DNA of 64,000 bases from Arthrobacter sp. KBS0702 (lineage in GTDB: Bacteria; Actinomycetota; Actinomycetes; Actinomycetales; Micrococcaceae): contig NZ_CP042172.1 in assembly GCF_005937985.2 (NCBI RefSeq), positions 2,356,001-2,420,000 of the forward strand, given 5' to 3'. How positions within the stretch are numbered: the stretch's first letter is position 1; each line of letters starts with the position of its first letter. The notes under the pieces are model-generated. The model was not told the DNA's origin. It saw only the letters and a program-made list of their open reading frames with translations, and searched no databases. The position numbers and the translations under genes were made by a program. Below, piece by piece: positions 32,080 through 44,508 of the stretch.

Positions 32080-33041
32080 ACCGCTGCGAGGTGCCCGCGG
32101 AATGTCCGCCGGTAGGACTGCGGGCTGGTGTCCAGCACCTTGGCGAAGTGGTGCCGCAGCAGCACCGAGTGGCCGAACCCGGATTCCCGGGCGATCTCGT
32201 CGATGTTGAGGTCGGTCGTCTCGAGCAGCTCCTGCGCCCGGAGCACCCGCTGCGAATTGAGCCAGGCTGCCGGGGTCGCGCCGGTCTCGGCCCGGAACCG
32301 GCGCGCAAAGGTCCGCGGCGACATGTGCACGCGGGCGGCGAGCTCGTTGACGGAGTGGTCCTCCTCCAGGTTCGCCACCATCCAGCGCAGCAGCTCTTCC
32401 ATCGGCTGCGAACCGCACCGCGGCATCGGCCGGTCAATGAACTGGGCCTGGCCGCCGTCCCGGTGCGGCGGCACCACCATGTCCCTGGCGATGCTCGCGG
32501 CCACGTTCGCCCCCAGCTCCACCCTCACCAGGTGCAGGCAGGCGTCAATGCCGGCTGCGGTGCCGGCGCTGGTGATGATCCGGTCGTCCTCGACGTACAG
32601 CACGTTCTCGTCGACCAGCGCGGACGGGTAGCGGCTGGCCAGCTCCTGGGAGTAGTGCCAGTGCGTGGTGCAGCGGCGGCCATCCAGCAGCCCGGCCCGT
32701 GCGAGCGCGAAGGCACCGGAACAGATCGACATGACCCACGCTCCCCGTGCATGCGCGTCGCGCAGCGCCTGGAGGACGGATTCGGGAACGTCCTCGTCCC
32801 GGCCGAACGGGGTCATGATGACCAGGTCCGCGTCCGCGGCCGCCTCCAGCCCGAGCCCCACATGCATCGACAGCCCTGATTTCATCGGCACGTCGCCCGG
32901 AACCGGCGTGCAGACGCGGAAATCAAAGGCGGGCACACCGGCGCCCCGGTCCGAGCGGTCGACGCCGAACACCTCGAAAGCCGTCCCGAACTCGAAGATC
33001 GAGAAGTGCGGGACCACGATCATCGCCACTGAATTGATCAT
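32076..33041 (-). CDS. GlxA-like transcriptional regulator (DJ-1/PfpI domain plus AraC helix-turn-helix)
   Basis: A 321-residue regulator. The N-terminal DJ-1/PfpI-like sensor domain (about residues 4-185) has the nucleophile-elbow cysteine C107 in MSICSGAFALARAGLL. The C-terminal AraC domain (about 220-315) has two helix-turn-helix motifs, ending in IARESGFGHSVLLRHHFAKVLDTSPQSYRRTF. The start is set at the ATG at 33041 (MINSVAMIVVPHFSIFEF); the frame remains open far upstream through the antisense of hrpA, which I take as an effect of base composition. Effector and targets are unknown. Confidence 0.92.
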   Translation of the reverse strand: MINSVAMIVVPHFSIFEFGTAFEVFGVDRSDRGAGVPAFDFRVCTPVPGDVPMKSGLSMHVGLGLEAAADADLVIMTPFGRDEDVPESVLQALRDAHARGAWVMSICSGAFALARAGLLDGRRCTTHWHYSQELASRYPSALVDENVLYVEDDRIITSAGTAAGIDACLHLVRVELGANVAASIARDMVVPPHRDGGQAQFIDRPMPRCGSQPMEELLRWMVANLEEDHSVNELAARVHMSPRTFARRFRAETGATPAAWLNSQRVLRAQELLETTDLNIDEIARESGFGHSVLLRHHFAKVLDTSPQSYRRTFRGHLAAV

Positions 33042-33122
33042 GAATCCAGTGTGGCAGAAATTTGAGCTTTTTGGGCATTTCTGCCACTTTTTTTGCCCCG
33101 CGCTCCGGAGAACCATGGAGTT

Positions 33123-33290
33123 ATGGAACTCATCGGAATCGCCCTCATTGTCCTGGTCCTCGCCGCCGTCGCCGCCACCCTCCGGGCCCTCCGGAAGGAC
33201 GGCCTTGGCCACAACCCGCCTGTCCGCTCGGAGGACTACTGGATGGCTCATGACCTCCCCAGCACCAGCTACAGCCTGAGGTTCTTCTAA
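33123..33290 (+). CDS. Small single-pass membrane protein
   Basis: A 55-residue protein: one hydrophobic helix (residues 3-22, LIGIALIVLVLAAVAATLRA) followed by a polar tail ending SYSLRFF. GGAG lies very close to the ATG at 33123, and a TTG ten codons upstream is an alternative start. Similar small proteins occur in Arthrobacter genomes but I know no function. A 7-bp GC-rich hairpin (about 33327-33353, GCCCGG/CCGGGC) follows without a T run. Confidence 0.6.
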   Translation: MELIGIALIVLVLAAVAATLRALRKDGLGHNPPVRSEDYWMAHDLPSTSYSLRFF

Positions 33291-33388
33291 ACCATCCCCG
33301 CACCGCTGCCCCCGCCACCCGCCGCTGCCCGGCCCCACCAGGGACCGGGCAACCCTATGTACGGCGCCGGGACAGCAAGCCGGGCCAG

Positions 33389-33394
33389 TAGACT
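33389..33394 (+). promoter_or_regulatory. Candidate -10 of hrpA (TAGACT)
   Basis: TAGACT lies ten bases before the ATG at 33405, so the transcript would have only a few untranslated bases. Confidence 0.4.
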
Positions 33395-33404
33395 GTGTGC
33401 AGCC

Positions 33405-37379
<3,975 letters not shown>

Positions 37380-37392
37380 TGCTTCCGGGCGC

Positions 37393-37821
37393 CTAGGCGT
37401 CCGGGACGTGCTCCGCGTGGCCGGCTTTGCGCAGGCCGGCGCGCAGCTTCTCGGCGTTGGCGTCCAGCCGGGCGGGGTCCGGGTGCTGGTCCACCGAGCC
37501 GAAGTCGAAGTCCGCCATCGAGTTGGAGGGCCACACGTGGACATGCATGTGGTTGACCTCGTAGCCGGCGACGATGAGGCCGGCCCGGGCGGCGTCGAAC
37601 ACGTCCACCTGGACCGCGCCGATCTTGCGGGCCACCTCCATCACCCGGGCCAGGACCTCAGGAGCGGCATCCGTCCAGCGGTCCACTTCCTCGGTCGGCA
37701 CTACGAGCGTGTGCCCGTCGGCGAGCGGGCCCACGGTCAGGAACGCGACGACGTCGTCCTCGCGCCAGACGAAGCGGCCGGGGATCTCGCCGTTGATGAT
37801 CTTGGTGAACAGGGTGCTCAT
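37393..37821 (-). CDS. HIT family protein
   Basis: A 142-residue histidine-triad nucleotide hydrolase or transferase. The triad is H91-M-H93-V-H95 in EVNHMHVHVWP, and the N-terminal KIINGEIPGRFVWREDDVVAF and GHTLVVPTEEVDRW are typical. Such proteins cleave AMP from small adducts; the natural substrate is not known. It overlaps the alcohol dehydrogenase stop by ATGA and is convergent with hrpA across 13 bases. Confidence 0.9.
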   Translation of the reverse strand: MSTLFTKIINGEIPGRFVWREDDVVAFLTVGPLADGHTLVVPTEEVDRWTDAAPEVLARVMEVARKIGAVQVDVFDAARAGLIVAGYEVNHMHVHVWPSNSMADFDFGSVDQHPDPARLDANAEKLRAGLRKAGHAEHVPDA

Positions 37822-38975
37822 ACATCCGCCTTTTCCGCCGGGGACCCCAGGGTGCTGGCGTCCAGGACAAATCGGTACTTCACGTCGCCCGCCACCATGC
37901 GGTCGTAGGCCTCGTTCAGCTGTTCCGCGCCAACCACTTCGACGTCGGACACCACACCGTGCTCGGCGCAGAAGTCCAGCATCTCCTGGGTCTCGGCGAT
38001 GCCGCCGATCAGCGAGCCGGCATAGGCGATTCGGCGCCGGATCAGGGACCCGGGGTTGACCGGAGGCATTGCCTCCGAGGGCAGGCCCAGCTGGAAGAGA
38101 GCGCCGTCGACGCGCAGGGTGCGGAAGTAGGGGTTGAGGTCGTGCGGTGCGGCGACAGTGTCGATGATGACGTCGAGGCTGCGGTCCGCGGCTTCCATCG
38201 CGGCCGGGTCCGTGGAGAGGATGACGTGGTCGGCGCCGAGTTCGCGGGCCGCCGCAAACTTCGCGTCCGACGTCGTAAAGACTGTCACCTCCGCGCCCAT
38301 GGCCTTGGCGATCTTGACTGCCATGTGGCCGAGGCCGCCGAGCCCGACGACGCCGACGGCGTCGCCCTCCTCGACCTCGAAGTGGTTAAGCGGCGAATAG
38401 GTGGTGATGCCTGCGCAGAGCAGCGGCGCCGCCGCGGCCGGGTCCATGCCTTCCGGGATGCGCAGCACGTAGTTGCGGTCCACGACGATTGAGCTGGAGT
38501 AGCCGCCCTGGGTGATCGAGTCTCCGTTGCGGGCATCCTTGGCGCCGTAGGTTCCGGTTGTGCCGTTTTCGCAGTACTGTTCTAGGCCGTCGAGGCAGCT
38601 GTCGCATTCACGGCAGGAATCGACCAGGCATCCGACGCCGACACGCTCGCCGACGGCGAAGTCGTCGACGGCCGAGCCCACACGGCTGACGCGGCCGACG
38701 ATTTCGTGTCCCGGAACGAGGGGGTAGTTCTGGGCGCCCCATTCCCCGCGGGTGGCGTGCACGTCCGAGTGGCAGAGCCCGCAGAACTCGATCGCGATCT
38801 CGACGTCGTCCTCCTTGGGCGCGCGCCGGGACACGGTCAGCGGCACGAGGCCGCTGTCGCTGGACGTGGCGCCGTAGGCGGCGGCGAGCGTGGCAGCGGT
38901 GGCAGCGTCGGTACTGTTATTGAGGTCGGGAAGCGGCTTGGCGAGCGGCGGCGGTACGGGGCGTCCGGGAGTCAT
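37818..38975 (-). CDS. Zinc-dependent NAD(P) alcohol dehydrogenase
   Basis: A 385-residue medium-chain dehydrogenase of the YahK/cinnamyl-type group. Catalytic zinc ligands are in FCGLCHSDVH and PGHEIVG; the structural zinc cysteines are in CRECDSCLDGLEQYC. The nucleotide-binding motif is VVGLGGLGHMAVK. Members reduce a broad range of aldehydes. Residues 1-30 are a weakly conserved extension, yet the ATG at 38975 has TAGCGT exactly six bases upstream, which supports it. It is the first gene of a pair with the HIT protein. Confidence 0.92.
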   Translation of the reverse strand: MTPGRPVPPPLAKPLPDLNNSTDAATAATLAAAYGATSSDSGLVPLTVSRRAPKEDDVEIAIEFCGLCHSDVHATRGEWGAQNYPLVPGHEIVGRVSRVGSAVDDFAVGERVGVGCLVDSCRECDSCLDGLEQYCENGTTGTYGAKDARNGDSITQGGYSSSIVVDRNYVLRIPEGMDPAAAAPLLCAGITTYSPLNHFEVEEGDAVGVVGLGGLGHMAVKIAKAMGAEVTVFTTSDAKFAAARELGADHVILSTDPAAMEAADRSLDVIIDTVAAPHDLNPYFRTLRVDGALFQLGLPSEAMPPVNPGSLIRRRIAYAGSLIGGIAETQEMLDFCAEHGVVSDVEVVGAEQLNEAYDRMVAGDVKYRFVLDASTLGSPAEKADV

Positions 38976-38981
38976 GGTTTG

Positions 38982-38987
38982 ACGCTA
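38982..38987 (-). promoter_or_regulatory. -10 of the alcohol dehydrogenase gene (TAGCGT), leaderless start
   Basis: TAGCGT, CAAACC, ATG. The spacing of six bases matches the other leaderless genes in this window. Confidence 0.5.
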
Positions 38988-39054
38988 CCCCCGGGAGCGG
39001 TTTCGATGCCACTTGGGGCCATTGGAAGCCTCATGGCGCCTGGGTGTCCGGGCG

Positions 39055-39192
39055 TTAGCCGGCGTGGAAAAGGATCGTTTCCGTGGTGGTGTTGTCGTCT
39101 CCCGGGGCGCCGCAGATCCTGCGCACCCGGTACTCGGCGGCGCGGTCGTCCGCGCCGATGGCTGCGTCCGGTCCGACGGGTTCAAAGTCCAT
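39055..39192 (-). CDS. 45-residue hypothetical microprotein with a leaderless promoter
   Basis: The ATG at 39192 opens 45 codons (MDFEPVGPDAAIGADDRAAE at the N-terminus, ending TTTETILFHAG). It is acidic, has one cysteine in RRICGAPGDDN and no membrane segment. TACGAT sits exactly six bases before the ATG, the same geometry as eight recognised genes here, and the surrounding 319-base gap has no other gene. I know no family for it. It could still be chance, as it is short. Confidence 0.55.
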   Translation of the reverse strand: MDFEPVGPDAAIGADDRAAEYRVRRICGAPGDDNTTTETILFHAG

Positions 39193-39198
39193 CGGCAG

Positions 39199-39204
39199 AT
39201 CGTA
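39199..39204 (-). promoter_or_regulatory. -10 of the microprotein gene (TACGAT)
   Basis: TACGAT, CTGCCG, ATG. A close match to the -10 consensus at the leaderless distance. Confidence 0.5.
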
Positions 39205-39255
39205 CGCCTACGTTGTGTGGCGCGTTGCTCCGCTAGCGCTTCGGCTGTGCTGCTG

Positions 39256-39261
39256 TAGCCT
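39256..39261 (+). promoter_or_regulatory. Candidate -10 of the lipoprotein gene (TAGCCT)
   Basis: TAGCCT would start a message near 39268, followed by the purine-rich site GAGGGGG (39281-39287) and the apparent CTG start. Confidence 0.4.
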
Positions 39262-39294
39262 CGGGGCATCGACACAGCCTGAGGGGGCAGGGCA

Positions 39295-39726
39295 CTGAAT
39301 CGTCCATTACTTCACGTATTCGGGGCCATCTGCACCGCTTTGCTCCTTGGCGGGTGCTCAACACCGGCGGGACTCGCGGTGTTTCAGCGCGATGCCGTCG
39401 CCGGTGACCAGTTGCCGGCAGATACCGCCATTACGGAGAACCCCAAGCTGGAAAATACCCGGTTGCTCGCAGAGTCCGAGGGAGTGCGCTATTACGCAGC
39501 TCAGGGCGAGAACCGCACGCTGACCTGTTTGGCCGCGGTTTCCGACGCTCGGCCGGGCATTTTCATCGGCGGCTGCGGCAGCTCAATGACGACCGGCCAG
39601 ATCGTCTCCATCTCTGGACTGAACGGCAAGTCGGCCACCTTGGTCACGGACGGCTTCGAGACGAAAGAACTTGAAGCTCAAGGGTGGCGAAAAATCCAGC
39701 AGAACGTGCTGGTTGGCGGCCGATAG
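39295..39726 (+). CDS. Small putative lipoprotein with apparent CTG start
   Basis: A 143-residue protein if translation begins at the CTG at 39295, seven bases after GAGGGGG. This gives a lipoprotein signal: NRP as charged N-region, a hydrophobic core (LLHVFGAICTALLL) and the lipobox LLGGC. A stop codon lies four codons upstream of the CTG, and the first later usual start (TTG at 39340) would destroy the signal peptide. The mature part (TCLAAVSDARPGIFIGGCGSSM) has two further cysteines. No family or function recognised. Confidence 0.7.
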   Translation: MNRPLLHVFGAICTALLLGGCSTPAGLAVFQRDAVAGDQLPADTAITENPKLENTRLLAESEGVRYYAAQGENRTLTCLAAVSDARPGIFIGGCGSSMTTGQIVSISGLNGKSATLVTDGFETKELEAQGWRKIQQNVLVGGR

Positions 39727-39844
39727 GCGCCCGGGGACCGAAAACGGTCACTGGAGCGGTCGGCCAGGTCGCCGCCGTCCATCCTGGAGCGGCCCGCGAC
39801 AGCGCGCCGATTTACGGCGGACGAAAAATGTCATGGGTGCTCAC

Positions 39845-39850
39845 TAGGCT
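39845..39850 (+). promoter_or_regulatory. -10 of the DUF222-HNH gene (TAGGCT), leaderless start
   Basis: TAGGCT, TTTTCC, ATG at 39857. Confidence 0.55.
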
Positions 39851-39856
39851 TTTTCC

Positions 39857-41179
39857 ATGGACGGCAAGCAAGGGCCCGACGTGCCCCTAACGGCAAGCGT
39901 GACGGTCGCGGACCTTGCGCGGATCCTGGCCGGAATCCCGGCCCCGGCCAGTGCCGCGGCGCTCATCGACGAAACACGCGAGCTGGAGGACCTGAAGTCC
40001 GCCCTGGCCGCCCGTCAGGCCCGGGACGCCGTCGCCTTCGACCTGGCCCAGCGCCGGGAACAATCCCTTGCCGGCGTTCCCGCCGAGCAGCTCGGCACCG
40101 GGGTCGGCGCACAGATCGCCCTCGCCCGGCGCGAATCCCCCGCCAAGGGCGGCCGGCTCCTCGGCCTCGCCAAGGCGCTCGTCACCGAAATGCCGCACAC
40201 CCTCGCCGCCCTCGAAACCGGCCGGCTCAACGAATGGCGCGCCACCCTCCTGGTCCGCGAAACCGCCTGCCTGCCCTCGGCCGACCGGACCGCCGTCGAC
40301 GAGGAACTCGCCCCCGACACCGGAGCCTTCGACGGCGCCGGCGACCGGGCCATCACCGCCGCGGCCCGCGCCGCCGCCTACCGGCGCGACCCCCGCTCCG
40401 CCACCGACCGCGCCGCCCACGCCGAGACCGAACGCCACGTCAGCCTCCGCCCCGCACCGGACACCATGTGCTACCTCACCGCCCTGCTCCCCGTCGCCCA
40501 GGGTGTCGCCGTCCACGCCGCGCTCACCCGGGCCGCGGACGCTGCACGCTCCGACGGCGACACCCGCTCCCGCGGCCAGCTGATGGCCGACGCACTGGTC
40601 GAACGCACCACCGGCAAGGCCGGCGGGATCAGCGGCATCGAAATCCAGCTCATCATGACCGACCGCACCCTCTTCCAGGGCGACAGCGAACCCGCCCGGC
40701 TCCCGGGTTACGGGATCGTGCCCGCCGGTTGGGCTCGGACGCTGGCCGGCCCGGACCGGAACCAAACAATGGCGGTCTGGCTCCGCCGGCTCTACACCGC
40801 CCCCGCCACCGGCGACCTCGTCGCCATGGACTCCCGCGCCCGGCTCTTCCCGCCCGGACACCGCCGCTTCATCCAGGCCCGGGACCACACCTGCCGCACC
40901 CCCTACTGCGACGCCCCCATCCGCCACCTGGACCACATCATCCCCTGGCACAACGGCGGCACCACCAACCTCGGCAACGGCGCCGGACTCTGCGAAGCCT
41001 GCAACCACACCAAAGAAACACCCGGCTGGAACGCCCAACCCCGCCCCGGACCCCGACACACCCTCCAACTCACAACCCCAACCGGCCACAACTACCACTC
41101 CACCGCCCCGCCCCTGCCGGGAACGCGCTTCACCCGGCGGTCGCAGGGCGTCCGCCCGGCAGTGCATCCTGCGGCTTAG
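39857..41179 (+). CDS. DUF222 domain protein with C-terminal HNH endonuclease motif
   Basis: A 440-residue member of the large actinobacterial DUF222/13E12-repeat family. DUF222 covers about residues 40-310. The HNH nuclease motif is at the end: [38 protein letters not shown], with histidines, asparagine and two CxxC-type pairs for zinc. These proteins occur in many copies in actinobacteria and are often thought to be mobile, but no repeats or integrase flank this one. Codon use is even more GC-biased than its neighbours. The target is unknown. Confidence 0.9.
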   Translation: MDGKQGPDVPLTASVTVADLARILAGIPAPASAAALIDETRELEDLKSALAARQARDAVAFDLAQRREQSLAGVPAEQLGTGVGAQIALARRESPAKGGRLLGLAKALVTEMPHTLAALETGRLNEWRATLLVRETACLPSADRTAVDEELAPDTGAFDGAGDRAITAAARAAAYRRDPRSATDRAAHAETERHVSLRPAPDTMCYLTALLPVAQGVAVHAALTRAADAARSDGDTRSRGQLMADALVERTTGKAGGISGIEIQLIMTDRTLFQGDSEPARLPGYGIVPAGWARTLAGPDRNQTMAVWLRRLYTAPATGDLVAMDSRARLFPPGHRRFIQARDHTCRTPYCDAPIRHLDHIIPWHNGGTTNLGNGAGLCEACNHTKETPGWNAQPRPGPRHTLQLTTPTGHNYHSTAPPLPGTRFTRRSQGVRPAVHPAA

Positions 41180-42045
41180 CCTGCGCTAGTTCGCCGCGAC
41201 TGCCTCGCCCCGGGAGCAGCTCCGGTCACGACGTCGTTCGCGGGATCGTTGGACCATTCCGAGAACGACCCCGGGTACAGGGCCGCGGAAAACCCGGCGA
41301 TCTCCAGCGCCGCGACCTCATGGGCCGCCGTCACGCCGGAACCGCAGTACACGGCGGTGGGCACTCCGGCCCGAACGCCCAGGGCGGCAAAGCGTTCGCG
41401 CAGCTCAGCCGCCGGAAGAAACCGGCCGTCGGCCGCGAGATTCCCGGTGGTGGCCGCGCTGACGGCCCCGGGAATGTGCCCGGCGCGGGGGTCTATGGGT
41501 TCGATCTCGCCGCGGTACCGTTCGCCGGCCCGGGCATCGAGCAGCAGACCATTGCGGGACCACGTGGCAGCCCCGGCAGCATCGATTTCCGGCATGGCAC
41601 CGTCGGACAGGACGACGTCGCCGCGTTCCACGACCGGTTCGCCGCTGTCGACGTCGAATCCGGCGTCACGCCAGGCGGCCAGGCCGCCGTCGAGCAGTGC
41701 CACCGAGGGGAAGCCGGCGTTGCGCAACATCCACCAGAGCCTGGCTGCGGCCAGGTTGCCGGTGTTGTCGTAGGCCACCACGACGTCGCCGTTCCGGATG
41801 CCCCACGAACGCGCGGACTGCTGAAATTGCTCCAGCGGCGGCAGGGGATGGCGTCCACGGCTGGGGTCGGCCGGTCCGGCAAGCTCGGTGGCGAGGTCCA
41901 CGAAGACCGCGCCGGGGATGTGCGCCTCCAGATAATGCTCGCGGCCGTGCGGGTCGCCGAGCGCCCAGCGGACGTCCAGCAGCACCGTCCGTGTGCCGGC
42001 GTCCAGCCGGTCCTTGAGTTCGGCCACAGTCATGAGGGTGTCCAT
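41176..42045 (-). CDS. Thiosulfate/3-mercaptopyruvate sulfurtransferase (double rhodanese)
   Basis: A 289-residue protein with two rhodanese domains; the first (about residues 1-130) is inactive and the second carries the catalytic C234 in VYCGSGVTA, a loop of the mercaptopyruvate sulfurtransferase type. It moves sulfane sulfur to thiols or cyanide. The ATG at 42045 is six bases from TAGAGT. It is divergent, by only 48 bases, from a cysteine desulfhydrase-like gene, and its 3' end overlaps the HNH gene by four bases (convergent). Confidence 0.92.
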   Translation of the reverse strand: MDTLMTVAELKDRLDAGTRTVLLDVRWALGDPHGREHYLEAHIPGAVFVDLATELAGPADPSRGRHPLPPLEQFQQSARSWGIRNGDVVVAYDNTGNLAAARLWWMLRNAGFPSVALLDGGLAAWRDAGFDVDSGEPVVERGDVVLSDGAMPEIDAAGAATWSRNGLLLDARAGERYRGEIEPIDPRAGHIPGAVSAATTGNLAADGRFLPAAELRERFAALGVRAGVPTAVYCGSGVTAAHEVAALEIAGFSAALYPGSFSEWSNDPANDVVTGAAPGARQSRRTSAG

Positions 42046-42051
42046 CCGTCC

Positions 42052-42057
42052 ACTCTA
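42052..42057 (-). promoter_or_regulatory. -10 of the sulfurtransferase gene (TAGAGT), leaderless start
   Basis: TAGAGT, GGACGG, ATG. The opposing -10 at 42082 means both promoters share the same 48-base spacer. Confidence 0.55.
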
Positions 42058-42081
42058 ACTGTGGCCCGGCGACGCCCCGGG

Positions 42082-42087
42082 TAGGCT
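42082..42087 (+). promoter_or_regulatory. -10 of the cysteine desulfhydrase-like gene (TAGGCT), leaderless start
   Basis: TAGGCT, GGTGCG, GTG at 42094. Confidence 0.6.
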
Positions 42088-42093
42088 GGTGCG

Positions 42094-43191
42094 GTGACGA
42101 GAGTGCGCCAGCAGGACCGGGTTTGGGCCGACGAAGCCATCCGCCGGATCAATGCCGAGAACAACAGATCCGCCGACACGCACCTTTACTCGGTGCCGCT
42201 GCCCGAACGCTGGGGCGTCCAGCTGTATCTCAAGGACGAATCAACCCACCGCACGGGCAGCCTCAAGCACCGCCTGGCCCGCTCGCTGTTCCTGTTCGGG
42301 CTGGTCAACGGCTGGATCCGTGAAGGCACCACCATCGTGGAGGCCTCCAGCGGCAGCACGGCCGTCTCCGAGGCGTATTTCGCCCAACTGCTCGGCCTGC
42401 CGTTCATCGCGGTGATGACCCGGACCACGAGCCGTGAAAAGATCGCACTGATCGAACAGTTTGGCGGCTCCTGCCACCTGGTGGACCATGCCTCGGAGGT
42501 CTACGCGGCGGCCGAGGATCTGGCCCGCAGCACCGGCGGCCACTACATGGACCAGTTCACCTACGCCGAGCGCGCCACCGACTGGCGCGGTAACAACAAC
42601 ATCGCCGAGTCGATCTTCGGCCAGCTGGCACTCGAGGAGCACCCGGTCCCCCGCTGGATCGTCGTGGGAGCCGGCACCGGCGGAACGAGCGCCACGATCG
42701 GCCGCTACCTGCGCTACCAACGGCACGACACCCGCCTCGCCGTCGTCGATCCGGAGAATTCCGCGTTCTTTCCCGGCTGGCTGGCCAGCCGCGACGGCGG
42801 CGCTGCGTCGGACGCAACCGGGTTGCCGTCCCGGATCGAGGGAATCGGGCGGCCGCGGCTGGAGCCGAGCTTCGTCCCCGCCGTGATCGACCACATGATC
42901 CAGGTGCCGGACGCCGCCTCGGTGGCCGCTATGCGGCACCTGCGCGAACACGCCGGGCTGCACGCCGGCCCATCCACCGGCACGAATCTCTGGGGCGTCT
43001 GGCAGCTCATCGCTCAGATGATCGCCGAGGGCCGCCGCGGCAGCGTCATCTCGTTGATGTGCGACGCCGGCGACCGCTACTCGGGCAACTACTACAGCCC
43101 CGAGTGGCTGCAGTCCCAAGGCCTGGACCCGGCGCCCCACGAAGCCACCATCCGGGAATTCTTCGCCAGCGGAGCCTGGCCGGCCAGCTAA
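42094..43191 (+). CDS. PLP-dependent cysteine synthase-family protein, probable L-cysteine desulfhydrase (Cds1-like)
   Basis: A 365-residue fold-II PLP enzyme. The PLP lysine is K58 in [13 protein letters not shown], the substrate loop is [13 protein letters not shown], and the phosphate-binding loop is [13 protein letters not shown]. Length and the [10 protein letters not shown] segment resemble mycobacterial Cds1 (Rv3684), which releases hydrogen sulfide from cysteine. It is divergent from a rhodanese gene, so both may deal with sulfide or persulfide. A generic cysteine synthase is the alternative. GTG start, leaderless. Confidence 0.85.
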   Translation: MTRVRQQDRVWADEAIRRINAENNRSADTHLYSVPLPERWGVQLYLKDESTHRTGSLKHRLARSLFLFGLVNGWIREGTTIVEASSGSTAVSEAYFAQLLGLPFIAVMTRTTSREKIALIEQFGGSCHLVDHASEVYAAAEDLARSTGGHYMDQFTYAERATDWRGNNNIAESIFGQLALEEHPVPRWIVVGAGTGGTSATIGRYLRYQRHDTRLAVVDPENSAFFPGWLASRDGGAASDATGLPSRIEGIGRPRLEPSFVPAVIDHMIQVPDAASVAAMRHLREHAGLHAGPSTGTNLWGVWQLIAQMIAEGRRGSVISLMCDAGDRYSGNYYSPEWLQSQGLDPAPHEATIREFFASGAWPAS

Positions 43192-43844
43192 ACCTCCACG
43201 GCCTCGCCGCTGTCCAGGTGGCGGTATTCGGTGCCGTACCTGGCGCCGATCCTGGTCACGTGCCCCTCGATCAGGCCGCGTCCCGTGTCGTTCAACAGGG
43301 CATCGTGGATCGGAAACGCCCGCGGCGCGCGGACCCCGATGACAAAGTCCACGACCTCGCCCACCTTGTTCCACGGCGCGTGGATCGGCACCAGCAGGGT
43401 CTGCACCTCGATGCCGTCCGGGATCGCAAAGGAATCCCCCGGGTGGTAGAGGTTGGAATCCACCAGATAGCCGACGTTGGCGACCACCGGGATCTGCGGG
43501 TGGATGAGCGCGTGCTGGCCGCCAAAACTCCGGATCGCAAAGCCGGCCGCCTTAAAGGACTCGCCGGCGGCCACCGTGTGGATCCGCCCGGCGGCCTCGG
43601 GCGCCTTGCCCCTCAGCTCCGTGGCCACACCCGCGGGCGCGAACAGCTGCAGTTCCGGACTGGCCAGCAGGGCCCCGGAGACGGCGTCGACGTCGATGTG
43701 GTCCGCGTGTTCATGGGTGATCAGCACGGCGGCCGCGCCGTCAAGCGCCTGGTCCGTCTCGGAGAAGGTGCCCGGGTCCAGCACCAGCACCTGTCCTTCC
43801 TTTTCGATCCGGACGCAGGCGTGGGTGAATTTCGTCAGCTTCAT
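43188..43844 (-). CDS. MBL-fold metal-dependent hydrolase (UlaG-like)
   Basis: A 218-residue metallo-beta-lactamase-fold protein. The metal site THEHADHID is at residues 43-51, with further ligands expected in VPIHAPWNK and FPIHDALLN. It begins [20 protein letters not shown], typical of the UlaG/L-ascorbate-6-P lactonase-like branch of unknown substrate. The ATG at 43844 is six bases after TAGGCT. It is convergent with the PLP enzyme (four-base overlap) and divergent from zur. Confidence 0.9.
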   Translation of the reverse strand: MKLTKFTHACVRIEKEGQVLVLDPGTFSETDQALDGAAAVLITHEHADHIDVDAVSGALLASPELQLFAPAGVATELRGKAPEAAGRIHTVAAGESFKAAGFAIRSFGGQHALIHPQIPVVANVGYLVDSNLYHPGDSFAIPDGIEVQTLLVPIHAPWNKVGEVVDFVIGVRAPRAFPIHDALLNDTGRGLIEGHVTRIGARYGTEYRHLDSGEAVEV

Positions 43845-43850
43845 CCGGCC

Positions 43851-43856
43851 AGCCTA
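43851..43856 (-). promoter_or_regulatory. -10 of the MBL-fold gene (TAGGCT), leaderless start
   Basis: TAGGCT, GGCCGG, ATG. Confidence 0.55.
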
Positions 43857-43949
43857 TGGCGCGGTCCGAAGCCGTGTCCACGGTGCCCGGCTGGTAATCT
43901 GGGACCCTGCTCTTACCCGCAGCATGACCCCAGCGAAGCGAGTTTCTCC

Positions 43950-44423
43950 ATGTCCCAGGGCGCCACCACCGGCGGCAGCCAGGCACCGGCCGAGGCCAGT
44001 GTCAAGGAACAGCCGGCCGGCAAGGAACAGCGCGTCACGAAGCAGCGGCTGGCGGTCAGCGCTGCCCTCGACGAACTGGACGACTTCGTCAGCACCCAGG
44101 AACTGCACCGCATCCTGCAGGAGCAAGGCACCCCGGTCTCGCTCGCCACGTCCTACCGGATCCTGCAGTCCCTCGCCGACGACGGACTGGTGGATGTGCT
44201 GCGAAACGCCGACGGCGAGGCGGTATACCGGCGGTGCGCGGTCACCGGGCACCACCACCACCTGCTCTGCCGCAGCTGCGGCAAGGCCGTGGAGGTCGAG
44301 GCACCCGCCGTCGAAGCCTGGGCCGCGCGGATCGCCAGCGAGCACGGCTTCACCGCGGTGGAGCACACCGTGGAGATCTTCGGGTTGTGCCCCGAGTGCA
44401 CGGTCCTGCGCGCGGGCAGCTAG
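43950..44423 (+). CDS. zur: Fur-family regulator, probable zinc uptake regulator Zur
   Basis: A 157-residue Fur-family protein from the ATG at 43950 (MSQGATTGGSQ); the frame is open upstream but only as antisense of the MBL gene. The winged helix (residues about 28-95, QELHRILQEQGTPVSLATSYRIL) is followed by the histidine cluster GHHHHLLCRSCGK and the CPEC motif, which together form the regulatory and structural zinc sites. The adjacent znuACB genes and the palindrome before znuA make zinc the likely signal. Confidence 0.9.
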   Translation: MSQGATTGGSQAPAEASVKEQPAGKEQRVTKQRLAVSAALDELDDFVSTQELHRILQEQGTPVSLATSYRILQSLADDGLVDVLRNADGEAVYRRCAVTGHHHHLLCRSCGKAVEVEAPAVEAWAARIASEHGFTAVEHTVEIFGLCPECTVLRAGS

Positions 44424-44508
44424 CGCATGCCCCGGCCAGCTTTAAGCCCGCCCCTCAGTCCTGCTTGAACCGGTTCCGGCCAAGCTCGTTGGTGAGCACG
44501 AGCCGAGG

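Noticed and set aside
30517-32418. A 633-codon minus-strand frame over the M4 protease
   Set aside because: It runs against a protease with HELAH and the emfourin gene and has no domain of its own.
39887-41167. A 426-codon open frame antisense to the DUF222-HNH gene
   Set aside because: Its product is a Gly/Val/Ala-rich string with no domain, while the plus strand has a clear HNH motif and a leaderless promoter.
39857-41179. DUF222-HNH gene as a mobile intron or homing element
   Set aside because: No intron RNA structure, flanking repeats, integrase or split gene is visible around it.
40234-42084. A 616-codon plus-strand frame over DUF222 and the rhodanese gene
   Set aside because: The translation is Arg/Pro/His-rich out-of-frame sequence across two recognised genes on different strands.
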